DNA from: Neoroseomonas lacus | GTDB lineage: Bacteria > Pseudomonadota > Alphaproteobacteria > Acetobacterales > Acetobacteraceae | Direction: 5' to 3' | Assembly: GCF_014644535.1 (NCBI RefSeq) | Contig: NZ_BMKW01000003.1 | Location: 62,001-126,000, forward strand | DNA length: 64,000 bases | Shown here: positions 18,366-27,357 of the stretch, in pieces | Layout: every line of letters starts with the position of its first letter | Position numbering within the stretch: the stretch's first letter is position 1 | Program-made: the position numbers and the translations under genes | Notes under the pieces: generated by a model | What the model was told of the DNA's origin: nothing | Database searches by the model: none | Seen by the model: only the letters and a program-made list of their open reading frames with translations

Positions 18366-19343
18366 TTAGCCGACGCAATGCGGTGGCGTCCGCCCCTCGA
18401 TCAGCAGCGCGGCGAGATTCTCGATGCAACGCTCGCCCATCGCCTGCCGCGTCTCGACCGTGGCCGACCCGAGATGCGGCAGCAGCGCGACATTCTCCAG
18501 CGGCAGATAGCCCGAATACACGCGCGGCTCGCCGTCATAGACATCGAGCCCGGCGGCAGCGATGTGGCCCGACCGCAGCGCGGCGACCAACGCCGCATCA
18601 TCCACCGTGGTCCCGCGGCCGGTATTCACCACCATCGCGCCCGCCTTCATCAGCGCGAGCCGTTCGGCATTCAGCCACTTCGCCGTCGCCGCGCCGCCGG
18701 GAATATGCATCGACAGCACGTCGATCGCGGCCAGGAAACCCTCGTCGTTGTCGTGATACACCGCGCCCTGCTCCAACTCGGGCGCGACGCGGCTGCGATT
18801 GCGGTAATGGACCGCCATCCGCATGCCGCGCGCCATTTGCGCCAATTCCCGCCCGATGCGCCCGAAGCCGAGCACGCCGAGCGTCTTGCCCTCCAGCGTC
18901 ATGCCCATCAGCTGCGTCGGCGCCCAGCCGGTCCAACCGCCGGCGCGCACCAGCCGCTCGCCTTCCCCGGCGCGGCGCGCGGCCATCAGCATCAGTGTGA
19001 AGGCGATCTCGGCCGTGGCGAAGGACAGCACGTCGGGGGTGTTGGTCACGACGATGCCGCGCGACCGCGCCGCCTCGAGGTCGATATGGTCGGTGCCGAC
19101 CGAAAACGTCGCGATGATGCGCAGATGCTCGGGCAGCGCGCCGATGGTCTGGGCATTCAGTGCGTCGCCGGCCGCACACAGCAGCCCGGTCGCGCCGCTC
19201 TCGGCCACGCGGCGCAGGATCTCGGCGCCATTCCCGCTCCATGGCTCGTCCGCGTTGTTCAGCCGCGCATCGAACATCCCGGCCAGCCGTGCTTCGACGC
19301 CGTCGGGCAGGTGACGCGTAACGAGGACAGTGGGCTTGGCCAT
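18366..19343 (-). CDS. D-2-hydroxyacid dehydrogenase, glyoxylate/hydroxypyruvate reductase-like
   Basis: 325 residues. The NAD(P)-binding Rossmann domain has LGVLGFGRIGRELAQMARGM, followed by VVNTGRGTTVDDAALVAAL, and the catalytic set is Arg in FSVGTDHIDL context, Glu in YDGEPRVYSGYLPLENV and His in LLPHLGSAT. This matches the glyoxylate/gluconate reductase subgroup of D-2-hydroxyacid dehydrogenases. It should reduce glyoxylate or hydroxypyruvate with NAD(P)H in the cytosol. It is divergent from the SDR-carbamoylase-HyuAB operon and may share regulation. The exact substrate cannot be read from sequence. Confidence 0.88.
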   Translation of the reverse strand: MAKPTVLVTRHLPDGVEARLAGMFDARLNNADEPWSGNGAEILRRVAESGATGLLCAAGDALNAQTIGALPEHLRIIATFSVGTDHIDLEAARSRGIVVTNTPDVLSFATAEIAFTLMLMAARRAGEGERLVRAGGWTGWAPTQLMGMTLEGKTLGVLGFGRIGRELAQMARGMRMAVHYRNRSRVAPELEQGAVYHDNDEGFLAAIDVLSMHIPGGAATAKWLNAERLALMKAGAMVVNTGRGTTVDDAALVAALRSGHIAAAGLDVYDGEPRVYSGYLPLENVALLPHLGSATVETRQAMGERCIENLAALLIEGRTPPHCVG

Positions 19344-19469
19344 GGAACGCTTCCTGCATGAATCCGGGGATGGGCCTCACCATGGCGCGTGCCGGCCCGT
19401 CTTGCCAGGGGGCGGGGGAGGGGGCAGGTTCCGCCCCGGTCTCACGGCAGGAAACGAAGGATTTTGACG

Positions 19470-20261
19470 ATGGATCTCGGTCTGAAAGGCAAGCGCGCCC
19501 TGGTCATGGGCGGCGCGAAGGGTCTCGGTCGGTCGATCGCCGATGCGCTCGCCGCCGAAGGCACGGTGCTGACCATCAGCGGCCGCGATGTCGCCGCGAT
19601 GGACAAGGCCGCCGCCGACCTCAAGGCACTCGGCGCGCCGGCGGTGACGGTCGTGCAGGCCGACGTCTCGAATGGCGAGGAGATGGACAAGCTGGCGGAC
19701 GCCGCCGTCGCCGCGATGGGTGGCGTGGACATCCTAGTGCTCAACCACGGCGGCCCGCCGGTGTGCACGGCGTCTGACATGAAGGAATCCGACCTCATCA
19801 AGTGGTTCCAGAACATCGTCGTCTCGCCTATCCGCATCACCATGAAGCTGCTGCCGGCGATGCGCGCGCAGAAATGGGGCCGCGTCATCGTGGTGGGTTC
19901 CTCGGGCATGCAGCACCCGATCCCGATCCTCGCACTGTCGAACACGCTGCGCGCCTCAATCTGGGCCTGGCTCAAGACCTTGTCGGGTGAAGTCGCCGCC
20001 GATGGCGTGACGATGAATATCCTGGCGCCAGGCTCGATCCGCACTGACCGCATCACCCAAACCGCCGCGGCGCGCGCCGAGAAGTCCGGCATTTCGGTCG
20101 ATGAGGAAATCGCCCGCGCCGGCAAGGAAGTCCCCGCCGGCCGCGTCGGCGAACCGGGCGAATACGGCCCGATGGGTGCCTTCCTCGCCGGCAGCACGGG
20201 TGCCTACATCACCGGCACGATGGTCCGTGTCGATGGTGGCCGCGTCCGCTCCATGCTCTGA
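19470..20261 (+). CDS. SDR family NAD(P)-dependent oxidoreductase
   Basis: 263 residues with a Rossmann fold: ALVMGGAKGLGRSIADALAAEG matches TGxxxGxG but reads GGxxxGLG, the usual variant in 3-oxoacyl-ACP reductase-like SDRs. The NAG motif is replaced by LVLNHGG. The catalytic Tyr-x3-Lys is not present at the normal place; after the Ser region (VVGSSGMQHP) the sequence reads LSNTLRASIWAWLK, so Tyr and Lys appear as Asn and Arg. Enzymatic activity is therefore doubtful. It leads the hydantoin-type operon. Confidence 0.8.
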   Translation: MDLGLKGKRALVMGGAKGLGRSIADALAAEGTVLTISGRDVAAMDKAAADLKALGAPAVTVVQADVSNGEEMDKLADAAVAAMGGVDILVLNHGGPPVCTASDMKESDLIKWFQNIVVSPIRITMKLLPAMRAQKWGRVIVVGSSGMQHPIPILALSNTLRASIWAWLKTLSGEVAADGVTMNILAPGSIRTDRITQTAAARAEKSGISVDEEIARAGKEVPAGRVGEPGEYGPMGAFLAGSTGAYITGTMVRVDGGRVRSML

Positions 20262-20322
20262 CCCGCGCCTGGCCGCCGGCGCTGCCCGGCGGCCATCGCT
20301 GCCCTCACGAAGGTTGAATCCG

Positions 20323-21588
20323 ATGCTGCCGAACCTCACCCCCGATGTGGACCTCGCCGCCGAATTGTTCGACGGCCTGCGCGCCGGCAGCGTCGATGGC
20401 GAGGGCGTGACGCGCGACGCCTACGGCCCCGGCGAACGCATGGCCCATGCGCTGGTGCGCGCGGCGGCGGAGCGCATCGGCCTCGAGACCACCGTCGATG
20501 TCGCCGGCAACATGTACGTGACGCTGCCCGGCGCCGATCGCGCGGCCAAGCGCATCATCCTCGGCAGCCATCTCGATTCCGTCCGCCAGGGCGGCAATTT
20601 CGACGGCGCGGCGGGCGTGCTCGCCGGCATCGCGGCGGTCTCGGGCATGAAGCGCGCCGGCTTCGTCCCCGGCCGCGACATCACCGTCATGGCGATCCGC
20701 GCCGAGGAAGCCGGCGCCTGGTTCCCCGTCTCCTATCCCGGCTCGCGCATGGCGCTCGGTGCGCTGAAGCCCGATGGCCTGGCCATCGCCCGGCAGGACA
20801 CCGGCCGCAGCCTCGCCGATCACATGAAGGAAGAAGGCTTCGACCCGGAGGCGGTGGCGCGCGGCGAACACGCCGTCGGCCCGCACAACACCGCCGCCTA
20901 TCTCGAACTGCACATCGAACAGGGGCCGGTGCTCGATGCCGAGCAGATCCCGGTTGGCATCGTCACCGGCATCCCCGGCAGCCGCCGCCTGCGCCAGGGC
21001 CGCGTGGTCGGCGAGTACAACCATTCCGGCGGCACCCCGCGCAAATTTCGCCGCGATGCCGCCGCCGCCCTCGCAGAACTCGTCTATCGGATGGACGAGG
21101 AATGGTGCCGGCTTGAATCGATGGGCCATGTGCTCGTCTGCACCTTCTGCACCATGGCGACGACGGCGGATGCCGGCTTCACCAAGATCGCCGGCGAGAC
21201 CACCTTCCAGCTCGATGTCCGCAGCGTCAGCCCGCATGCCTGCGACTTGATGTTCGAGGCATTGCATCGCTTCATGGATGAGATCGCCGCCCGCCGCGGC
21301 GTGCAGTTCGAGTGCGGCCCCGAGACCGGCAGCCGCGCCTCGCCGATGGATGAGGGTATCCGCGCCGGCCTGCTGCGCGCCGCTGAGACGCTCCGCATCC
21401 CGCACCGCGTCATGGCCTCCGGCGGCGGCCACGACGCCGCCGCCTTCGCCGAGGCGAAGATCCCTGCCGGCATGCTGTTCGTGCGCAATCAGAACGGCAG
21501 TCATAATCCAAAGGAAGACATGCGTATGGAAGACTTCGCGGCGGCTTGTGCCGTGGTGCAGCGCTGGGCGGCGGAGGCCAGCCTATGA
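20323..21588 (+). CDS. M20-family Zn hydrolase, N-carbamoyl-L-amino acid hydrolase-like
   Basis: 421 residues with the metal-binding series of the carbamoylase/hydantoinase-type M20 peptidases: HLDSV (His, Asp), FDGAAGV, EEAGAWFP (paired Glu) and the late GGGHDAAAF. These enzymes use two Zn or Mn ions to cleave carbamoyl or amide groups from amino acids. The dimerisation-domain motif GIPGSRRLRQGRVVGEYNHSGG fits the family. It overlaps the HyuA-like gene by 4 nt and so shares its operon, consistent with a hydantoin or carbamoyl-amino acid pathway. Confidence 0.88.
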   Translation: MLPNLTPDVDLAAELFDGLRAGSVDGEGVTRDAYGPGERMAHALVRAAAERIGLETTVDVAGNMYVTLPGADRAAKRIILGSHLDSVRQGGNFDGAAGVLAGIAAVSGMKRAGFVPGRDITVMAIRAEEAGAWFPVSYPGSRMALGALKPDGLAIARQDTGRSLADHMKEEGFDPEAVARGEHAVGPHNTAAYLELHIEQGPVLDAEQIPVGIVTGIPGSRRLRQGRVVGEYNHSGGTPRKFRRDAAAALAELVYRMDEEWCRLESMGHVLVCTFCTMATTADAGFTKIAGETTFQLDVRSVSPHACDLMFEALHRFMDEIAARRGVQFECGPETGSRASPMDEGIRAGLLRAAETLRIPHRVMASGGGHDAAAFAEAKIPAGMLFVRNQNGSHNPKEDMRMEDFAAACAVVQRWAAEASL

Positions 21589-23657
21589 CGGCGCGTCTCG
21601 CCGTCGACATCGGCGGCACCTTCACCGACCTCGCCATCGAAAAGGGTGACCAGCGCTGGACCACCAAGGTCCTCACCACGCCGCACGCGCCCGAGAAGGG
21701 CGTGCTCGACGGCGTCGCCCAGGTCCTCGCCAAGGCGGGCATGGCGCCGTCCGACCTCTCGCTGGTCATCCACGGCACGACCCTCGCGACCAATGCGATC
21801 ATCGAACGCAAGGGTGCGAAGACCGCGCTGCTGACCACGGAGGGTTTCCGCGATGTTCTCGCCCTCGCCAACGAAGCCCGCTACGACCAGTACGACCTGA
21901 ACATCAACCTGCCCGAACCGCTGGTGCGCCGCCGCTGGCGCGTGACGGTCGCCGAACGGCTCGACAATACCGGCAAGGTGCTGCTGCCGCTCGACGAGGC
22001 CGGCCTGCGCGAGCAGATCCAATTCCTCAAGGGCGAGGGCATCGAATCCCTCGCCATCGGCTTCCTCCACGCCTTCGTGAATCCCGCCCACGAACAGCGC
22101 GCCGCCGCGATCGTGCGCCAGATGTGGCCTGGCATGGCGGTCTCTCTCTCCTCCGAAGTCTCGCCCGAGATGCGCGAATGGGAGCGCTTCTCCACCACCG
22201 TCGCCAACGCCTACGTCCAGCCGTTGATGGCGACCTATCTCGGCCGATTGGAGACCGGCATGCGCGCGGCCGGCGTCACCTGCCCGCTGTTCCTGATGCT
22301 GTCGGGCGGTGGCCTGACCACCATCGAGACCGCCTCGCGCTTCCCCATCCGCCTGGTCGAATCCGGCCCGGCCGGAGGCGCGATCTTCTCCGCCTTCGTC
22401 GCCAAGCAGCGCGGCTTCGACAAGGTGCTGTCCTTCGACATGGGCGGCACCACCGCGAAGGTCTGCCTGATCGACGGTTTCCGCCCGCAGGCCTCGCGCA
22501 CCTTCGAGGTCGCCCGGGTCGGCCGCTTCAAGAAAGGCTCCGGCCTGCCGCTGCGCATCCCCGTCATCGAGATGGTGGAGATCGGCGCTGGCGGTGGCTC
22601 CATCGCCCAGGTCGACAGCATGGGCCGCATCCAGGTCGGTCCGGAATCGGCTGGCGCCGACCCGGGCCCTGCCTGCTACGGCCGCGGCGGCACGCATCCG
22701 GCGGTCACCGATGCGAACCTCTCGCTCGGCCGCTACGAACCCTCGCTGTTCGCCGGCGGTTCGCTGCCGCTGCAGCCGGAGCTCTCGCGCGCCGCGCTCG
22801 CCGAACATGTCGGCAGCAAGCTCGGCCTGTCGGGCGACATGGCCGGCCTCGGCGTCGTCGAGATGGTCGACGAGAACATGGCCAATGCCGCCCGCGTCCA
22901 CGCCATCGAAAGCGGCAAGGGCTATGACGGGCGCATCGTCATCGCCTTCGGCGGCGGCGGCCCGGTGCATGGCTATCGCGTCGCCGAGAAGATCGGTGTG
23001 AAGCGCATGCTGGTCCCGAGCGGGGCCGGCGTCGGTTCCGCCATCGGCTTCCTGCGCGCCCCCGTGGCCTATGAGGTGGTGAAGTCGCTCTACCAGCGCT
23101 TCGGCAGCTTCGACCTCGCAGCGGTGAACGGCCTGCTCGGCTCAATGTCGGCGGAAGCGACCAAGGTCGTTTCCGAAGGCGCCTTCGGCCAGCCGGTCGA
23201 GGAAACGCGCATCGCCTACATGCGCTATGTCGGGCAGGGCCACGAGATCTCGGTCCCGCTGCCGCCACGCGCGCTGACCGCGACGGACGTCAAGGAAATC
23301 CGCGCACTCTACGACGCCGAATACACCCGCTTCTACGACCGCCCGGTGCCCGGCTCGGATGTGGAAATCCTCTCCTTCGCCGTCACCGTCCGCACCCTGG
23401 TGCCGCATGTCGAACCGGCCGCCCCGGTCGCCGACAGCCCGGCACCCAAGCCGATCCGCACCCAGATGGTGCGCGACACCGCGACCGGCGAGGTGACCGA
23501 ATGGCCCGTCTATGACCGCGAGCACATGAACCTCGGCGCGACCATCCCCGGCCCCGCCATCGTGGCCGAAGCCGAGACCAGCACGCTGATCGGCCCTGGC
23601 TGGACGTGCCGGATGGATGGGCTTGGCTATCTCGACCTGACGCAGGAGGCCGCGTGA
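21585..23657 (+). CDS. hyuA: Hydantoinase/oxoprolinase subunit A-like (HyuA)
   Basis: 690 residues with the HyuA pattern: LAVDIGGTFTDLAIE at the N-terminus, GTTLATNAIIERKGAKTALLTTEGFRDVL, and a second ATP-binding element SFDMGGTTAKVCLIDG near the centre. This family hydrolyses ATP to open 5-membered cyclic amides such as hydantoins or 5-oxoproline, or carboxylates ketones in the acetone/acetophenone carboxylase group. Together with HyuB and the carbamoylase-like gene a hydantoin-type role is plausible. The stop overlaps the HyuB start (TGATG). Length is normal for the family. Confidence 0.9.
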   Translation: MTARLAVDIGGTFTDLAIEKGDQRWTTKVLTTPHAPEKGVLDGVAQVLAKAGMAPSDLSLVIHGTTLATNAIIERKGAKTALLTTEGFRDVLALANEARYDQYDLNINLPEPLVRRRWRVTVAERLDNTGKVLLPLDEAGLREQIQFLKGEGIESLAIGFLHAFVNPAHEQRAAAIVRQMWPGMAVSLSSEVSPEMREWERFSTTVANAYVQPLMATYLGRLETGMRAAGVTCPLFLMLSGGGLTTIETASRFPIRLVESGPAGGAIFSAFVAKQRGFDKVLSFDMGGTTAKVCLIDGFRPQASRTFEVARVGRFKKGSGLPLRIPVIEMVEIGAGGGSIAQVDSMGRIQVGPESAGADPGPACYGRGGTHPAVTDANLSLGRYEPSLFAGGSLPLQPELSRAALAEHVGSKLGLSGDMAGLGVVEMVDENMANAARVHAIESGKGYDGRIVIAFGGGGPVHGYRVAEKIGVKRMLVPSGAGVGSAIGFLRAPVAYEVVKSLYQRFGSFDLAAVNGLLGSMSAEATKVVSEGAFGQPVEETRIAYMRYVGQGHEISVPLPPRALTATDVKEIRALYDAEYTRFYDRPVPGSDVEILSFAVTVRTLVPHVEPAAPVADSPAPKPIRTQMVRDTATGEVTEWPVYDREHMNLGATIPGPAIVAEAETSTLIGPGWTCRMDGLGYLDLTQEAA

Positions 23658-25330
23658 TGAGCAAGGAAACCGGCGCACTCGCCACCATCCAGCGCCAGAT
23701 CCAGTGGAACCGCCTGATCGCGGTGGTCGAGGAACAGGCGCAGACTATGATCCGCACCGCCTTCAGCACCACGGTGCGCGAGGCGGGGGACCTGTCGGCG
23801 GGCATCTTCGACCTCGAAGGTCGCATGCTGGCCCAGGCCGTCACCGGCACGCCCGGCCATGTGAATTCCATGGCCGAGGCGGTCGGGCACTTCCTCAAGA
23901 AGTTCCCCGCGGCCGTCATGAACCCCGGCGACCACTACATCACCAACGACCCCTGGCTCGCCACCGGCCACCTGCACGACCTCACCGTCGTCACGCCCGC
24001 CTTCCGGAAGGGCAAGATCGTCGGTCTCTTCGCCAACACCGCGCACATCATCGACATCGGCGGCCTCGGCATGGGCCCCGAGGGGCGGAGCGTCTTTGAG
24101 GAAGGCCTCTACATCCCCATCGTGAAGTGCTTCGACCGCAACGTCCCGAACGAGACCTTCTTCGACTTCATCCGCGCAGGCTCGCGCACCCCGGTCGAAC
24201 TCGAAGGCGACATCTATTCCCTGTGCGCCTGCAACGACGCCGGGGCGAAGCGGCTCGTCGAGATGCTCGACGAATTCGACATGGATGGCCTCGACGACCT
24301 CGGCGGCTACATCTTCGAAGCGAGCACGCGCGCGACGCTGGCCGAGATCGCCAAGCTGCCGCGCGCGACCTTCAGCAGCTCGATCAAGTCGGACGGCTAT
24401 GAATCCGAGGTCACGCTGAAGGCGGCGATGACCATACATGCCGACCGCATCGTGGTGGATTTCGCCGGCACCTCCGGCCTGTCCAACCGCGGCATCAACG
24501 TGCCGCCGGCCTATTGCCGCGCCTATGCCTGCTTCGGCATCAAATGCGTCGTCGCCCCGGAGGTGCCGAACAACTGGGCCTCGCTGCTGCCCTTCCAGAT
24601 GGAGATCCCGAAGGGCTGCATCCTCAACGCGCCGCATCCCTATCCGGTCTCGGTGCGCCACATCGTCGGCCAATTGCTGCCCGACCTGATGATGGGCTGC
24701 CTGCACCAGGCGATCCCCGGCCGCGTCAATGCCGAAGGCTCCTCGGCGCTGTGGAACCCGCCGCTGCGCGGTGGCTCGCAGGTGTCGGGCCAGGCCGCGG
24801 AGACCGAGGATTTCGAGATCATCACCTTCAACTCCGGCGGCACCGGCGCGCGGCCGGAGAAGGACGGTCTCGACGGCACGGCCTTCCCCTCGGGCGTGCG
24901 CACCATGCCGGTCGAGGCGACCGAGAACGTGGCCCCGGTCATCTTCTGGCAGAAGCAGCTCCGCCCCGATTCGGCAGGCGCCGGCCGCACCCGCGGCGGC
25001 TTCGGCCAGGTGATGGAGATCGGCGCCAAGGGCGATGCCGAATTCGCCGTCAACGCCATCTTCGACCGCGTCGCCAATGCGCCGAAGGGCCGTGACGGCG
25101 GCGGTGAGGGCGCGGCCGGCTGGGTCGGGATGAACGACGCCAACGGCACCGTGCTGCGCACCAAGGGCTTCCAGATCATCCCGAAGGGTCGCCGCCTGCT
25201 GCTGAAGCTGCCCGGCGGCGGCGGCATGGGCGACCCGAAGGAGCGCGACCCCGCGCTGGTGGCCCGCGACGTCGAGGACGGGCTGGTCAGCTCCGAGGCG
25301 GCGCGCGGTGTCTATGGCCTGAAGGACTGA
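23657..25330 (+). CDS. hyuB: Hydantoinase B/oxoprolinase family protein (HyuB)
   Basis: 557 residues. Family blocks: FSTTVREAGDLSAGIFDLEGRMLAQAVTGTPGHVNSM near the N-terminus, NDPWLATGHLHD, and the C-terminal GRTRGGFGQVME and LPGGGGMGDPKERDP. HyuB forms the second component with HyuA in the ATP-dependent cyclic amide-hydrolysing complex. It starts within the hyuA stop codon and is followed by an 11-bp hairpin, so it ends the operon. Substrate is inferred from operon neighbours only. A GC-rich terminator hairpin lies 17 nt after the stop. Confidence 0.9.
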   Translation: MSKETGALATIQRQIQWNRLIAVVEEQAQTMIRTAFSTTVREAGDLSAGIFDLEGRMLAQAVTGTPGHVNSMAEAVGHFLKKFPAAVMNPGDHYITNDPWLATGHLHDLTVVTPAFRKGKIVGLFANTAHIIDIGGLGMGPEGRSVFEEGLYIPIVKCFDRNVPNETFFDFIRAGSRTPVELEGDIYSLCACNDAGAKRLVEMLDEFDMDGLDDLGGYIFEASTRATLAEIAKLPRATFSSSIKSDGYESEVTLKAAMTIHADRIVVDFAGTSGLSNRGINVPPAYCRAYACFGIKCVVAPEVPNNWASLLPFQMEIPKGCILNAPHPYPVSVRHIVGQLLPDLMMGCLHQAIPGRVNAEGSSALWNPPLRGGSQVSGQAAETEDFEIITFNSGGTGARPEKDGLDGTAFPSGVRTMPVEATENVAPVIFWQKQLRPDSAGAGRTRGGFGQVMEIGAKGDAEFAVNAIFDRVANAPKGRDGGGEGAAGWVGMNDANGTVLRTKGFQIIPKGRRLLLKLPGGGGMGDPKERDPALVARDVEDGLVSSEAARGVYGLKD

Positions 25331-25347
25331 CACGGCGATAGGATGAC

Positions 25348-25373
25348 GGCGGGTGGCCGCTCGGCCGCCCGCC
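25348..25373 (+). terminator. Hairpin after hyuB
   Basis: GGCGGGTGGCC-GCTC-GGCCGCCCGCC forms an 11-bp stem (one G-U pair) with a 4-nt loop, starting 17 nt after the hyuB stop. The downstream run is ATATCTG, not a full U-tract, so it may be a weak or Rho-assisted terminator. Confidence 0.6.
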
Positions 25374-25396
25374 ATATCTGCCGCCGGGTTATCGCC

Positions 25397-25516
25397 ATGG
25401 GGCTTCGTGTCCTGGTGTTCCTCCTGTCGTCGTTGATGGCCACGGCCTGTTGTGACCGAGTGGCCTGCACGACCCTGCCAGCCAGCGCCTACAACAACAG
25501 CAACGGCGGCGCCTGA
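25397..25516 (+). CDS. Possible small secreted or lipoprotein-like ORF (39 aa)
   Basis: ATG at 25397 opens a 39-residue frame: a basic start, a hydrophobic run LVFLLSSLMATA, then two cysteines at positions 18-19 and a polar Asn/Gly-rich tail. The pattern recalls a signal peptide or lipobox, but the residue three before the first Cys is Ala rather than Leu, so it is not a strict lipobox. No clear ribosome-binding site was found. It occupies a 307-bp gap between hyuB and the membrane protein gene. It may be spurious. Confidence 0.25.
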   Translation: MGLRVLVFLLSSLMATACCDRVACTTLPASAYNNSNGGA

Positions 25517-25637
25517 CGCAGGACATCGCCTCCAGCCGAGGTCCGGCAGGGGCGCTGGCATTGGTGCGGGCCGCCTGCCAGTATTCGCCGTGGCCAAAGG
25601 CCGCGTCCACATCAGCAACAAGGGGGAGCGCGTCCGG

Positions 25638-26408
25638 ATGACGCTGCTGGCCGGAGCCGGGGTCTTCTTCCTGACATTCATGGCGAGCCTGATCGGCCTC
25701 GCGCTTCATCGCGCCTTGCCAGAGGACCATCGCGGCGGCGAATCGAAGGATACGGTGCGCCTGGTCCAGGCGCTGATCGCCTCGATGGCGACGCTGGTCC
25801 TTGGCTTGCTGATCGCCTCGGCGAGCACGCATTACCGCTCCCAGGCCGAGGGTGTCTCGGAACTCGCCGCCGACGTCATCGTGCTCGACATCGCGCTGGC
25901 CCATTCCGGCCCGGATGCGGATCTCGCGCGGCGTGAGTTGCGGGGCATGGTCCAGGCCGCGGTGCACGACCATGTCCTCCAGTCGCGGCAGCCCGACCGG
26001 GCGATCGACACGGTGCGCTTCGACGCCTTCCACGACGCGGTGGCGCGGCTGCACCCATCCAATCCCGGAGAGGCCGCCGCCCAAGCGCGGGCATTGGCCG
26101 TGGCGAGCCGCCTCGTCCAGGCCCGCGTCCTGCTAATGATGCACGACGCCACCAACGACGTGCAGTGGCCCTTCCTCGCCGTGCTGGTGTCCTGGCTTGC
26201 CATGCTGTTCCTGGCGATGGGCGTCTTCGCGCGATGGAACCGGCTGATCGTCGTCGCCCTCTTCGCCGGCTCGCTGGCGGTGAGCGGCGCGATCTTCCTG
26301 ATCCTTGAACTGGAGCATCCACGCATCGGGCTGCTGCGGGTCTCGGACAAGCCACTGCGCTTCGCCCTTCACCAACTCGGGCGCTGGCCCGGCGCAACGC
26401 CGGAATAG
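25638..26408 (+). CDS. Bestrophin-like/DUF4239-type membrane protein
   Basis: 256 residues with four predicted membrane helices: two near the start (AGAGVFFLTFMASLIGLAL and LVQALIASMATLVLGLLIASAS) and two near the end (PFLAVLVSWLAMLFLAMGVF and LIVVALFAGSLAVSGAIFLIL), separated by a soluble central part of about 100 residues. This layout matches DUF4239 bestrophin-like proteins, whose function is not established. ATG at 25638 follows GGGGGAG by 9 nt. A longer frame exists upstream but lacks family-like sequence. Confidence 0.65.
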   Translation: MTLLAGAGVFFLTFMASLIGLALHRALPEDHRGGESKDTVRLVQALIASMATLVLGLLIASASTHYRSQAEGVSELAADVIVLDIALAHSGPDADLARRELRGMVQAAVHDHVLQSRQPDRAIDTVRFDAFHDAVARLHPSNPGEAAAQARALAVASRLVQARVLLMMHDATNDVQWPFLAVLVSWLAMLFLAMGVFARWNRLIVVALFAGSLAVSGAIFLILELEHPRIGLLRVSDKPLRFALHQLGRWPGATPE

Positions 26409-26490
26409 AATGGCGGCCGACCGGCACCAATGCTGGCGGACATGACAAACCCCAGCGGCTGCCGTGGCCGACCGGCGGACGGATGCTCCG

Positions 26491-27357
26491 CTACGCGATC
26501 TGCAATTCCTGCAGCACCTGCTCCAACTCCTGGAAGGTCGGCATCAGCCCGCTCGGCACCATCTTGCGCCCGGTTTCAACGGCGACCTGCGGCGCATTGC
26601 CGTGCAGATGCGCGACCAGCACGGATCGAATCACCTCGAAGAACTTGCTTTCCTCGTCAACGACGCTCTTGAGGCGCGTCGCGAAGGGCCCCATCAGCCC
26701 ATAGGCCAGCAGCACGCCGAGGAAGGTGCCGACCAGCGCGCCGCCGATCAGCCGCCCCAGCACCGCGGGCGGCTGGTCGATCGACCCCATGGTCTTGATC
26801 ACGCCCATCACGGCGGCGACGATGCCGAGCGCCGGCAGCGCATCGGCCATCGACTGCATGGCGTGGGAGGGGTGCATCTCCTCCTCCTTGATCTTCTTCA
26901 ACTCGCGCGCCATCACATCCTCGATCTGGTGCGGGTCGTCTGCGTTCATGCCGACCATGCGCAGATAGTCGCAGATCAGCAGCACGGCGTGATGGTCATG
27001 CGCGATGCGCGGGAACCTGGTGAAGGCCGCGCTTTCCTCCGGCTTCTCGATATGCGGCTCGAGCGCCATCGGCCCCTTGGTCTGCGCCAGCCGCACCAGG
27101 TAGTAGAGCAGGCTGAGCAGGTCCATGTAGTCCTGCCGCGTATATCTCGACCCCTTGATCAGCTTGCCGAAGCCGCCGGCGACATGCTTGAGGTCGGCCA
27201 CGCTGTTCGACATCACCAGCGTGCCGAGCGCCGAACCGCCGATGATGGCGAATTCGAAGGGCAGCGAGTGCAGGATGATCTCCAGATGCCCGCCGGCCGC
27301 GATGTAGCCGCCGAACACGCAGACCAGCAGGAAGACGAGGCCGCCGATGGAAGTCAT
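26491..27357 (-). CDS. motA: Flagellar motor stator protein MotA
   Basis: 288 residues with four membrane spans and the cytoplasmic loop of MotA. The N-terminal GGLVFLLVCVFGGYIAAGG, the charged loop RDMK-like region EDVMARELKKIKEEEMHPSHAM, and the late PALGIVAAVMGVIKTMGS and LVGTFLGVLLAYGLMGPFA are stator signatures. MotA forms a pentamer around the MotB dimer and conducts protons (or sodium) to drive flagellar rotation. It lies downstream of motB, overlapping by 4 nt. No other flagellar genes are in the window. Confidence 0.95.
   Translation of the reverse strand: MTSIGGLVFLLVCVFGGYIAAGGHLEIILHSLPFEFAIIGGSALGTLVMSNSVADLKHVAGGFGKLIKGSRYTRQDYMDLLSLLYYLVRLAQTKGPMALEPHIEKPEESAAFTRFPRIAHDHHAVLLICDYLRMVGMNADDPHQIEDVMARELKKIKEEEMHPSHAMQSMADALPALGIVAAVMGVIKTMGSIDQPPAVLGRLIGGALVGTFLGVLLAYGLMGPFATRLKSVVDEESKFFEVIRSVLVAHLHGNAPQVAVETGRKMVPSGLMPTFQELEQVLQELQIA

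Noticed and set aside
23627-25681. Minus-strand 684-residue frame
   Set aside because: Antisense of hyuB, with the same His/Arg/Gly-rich shadow composition seen opposite other high-GC genes.
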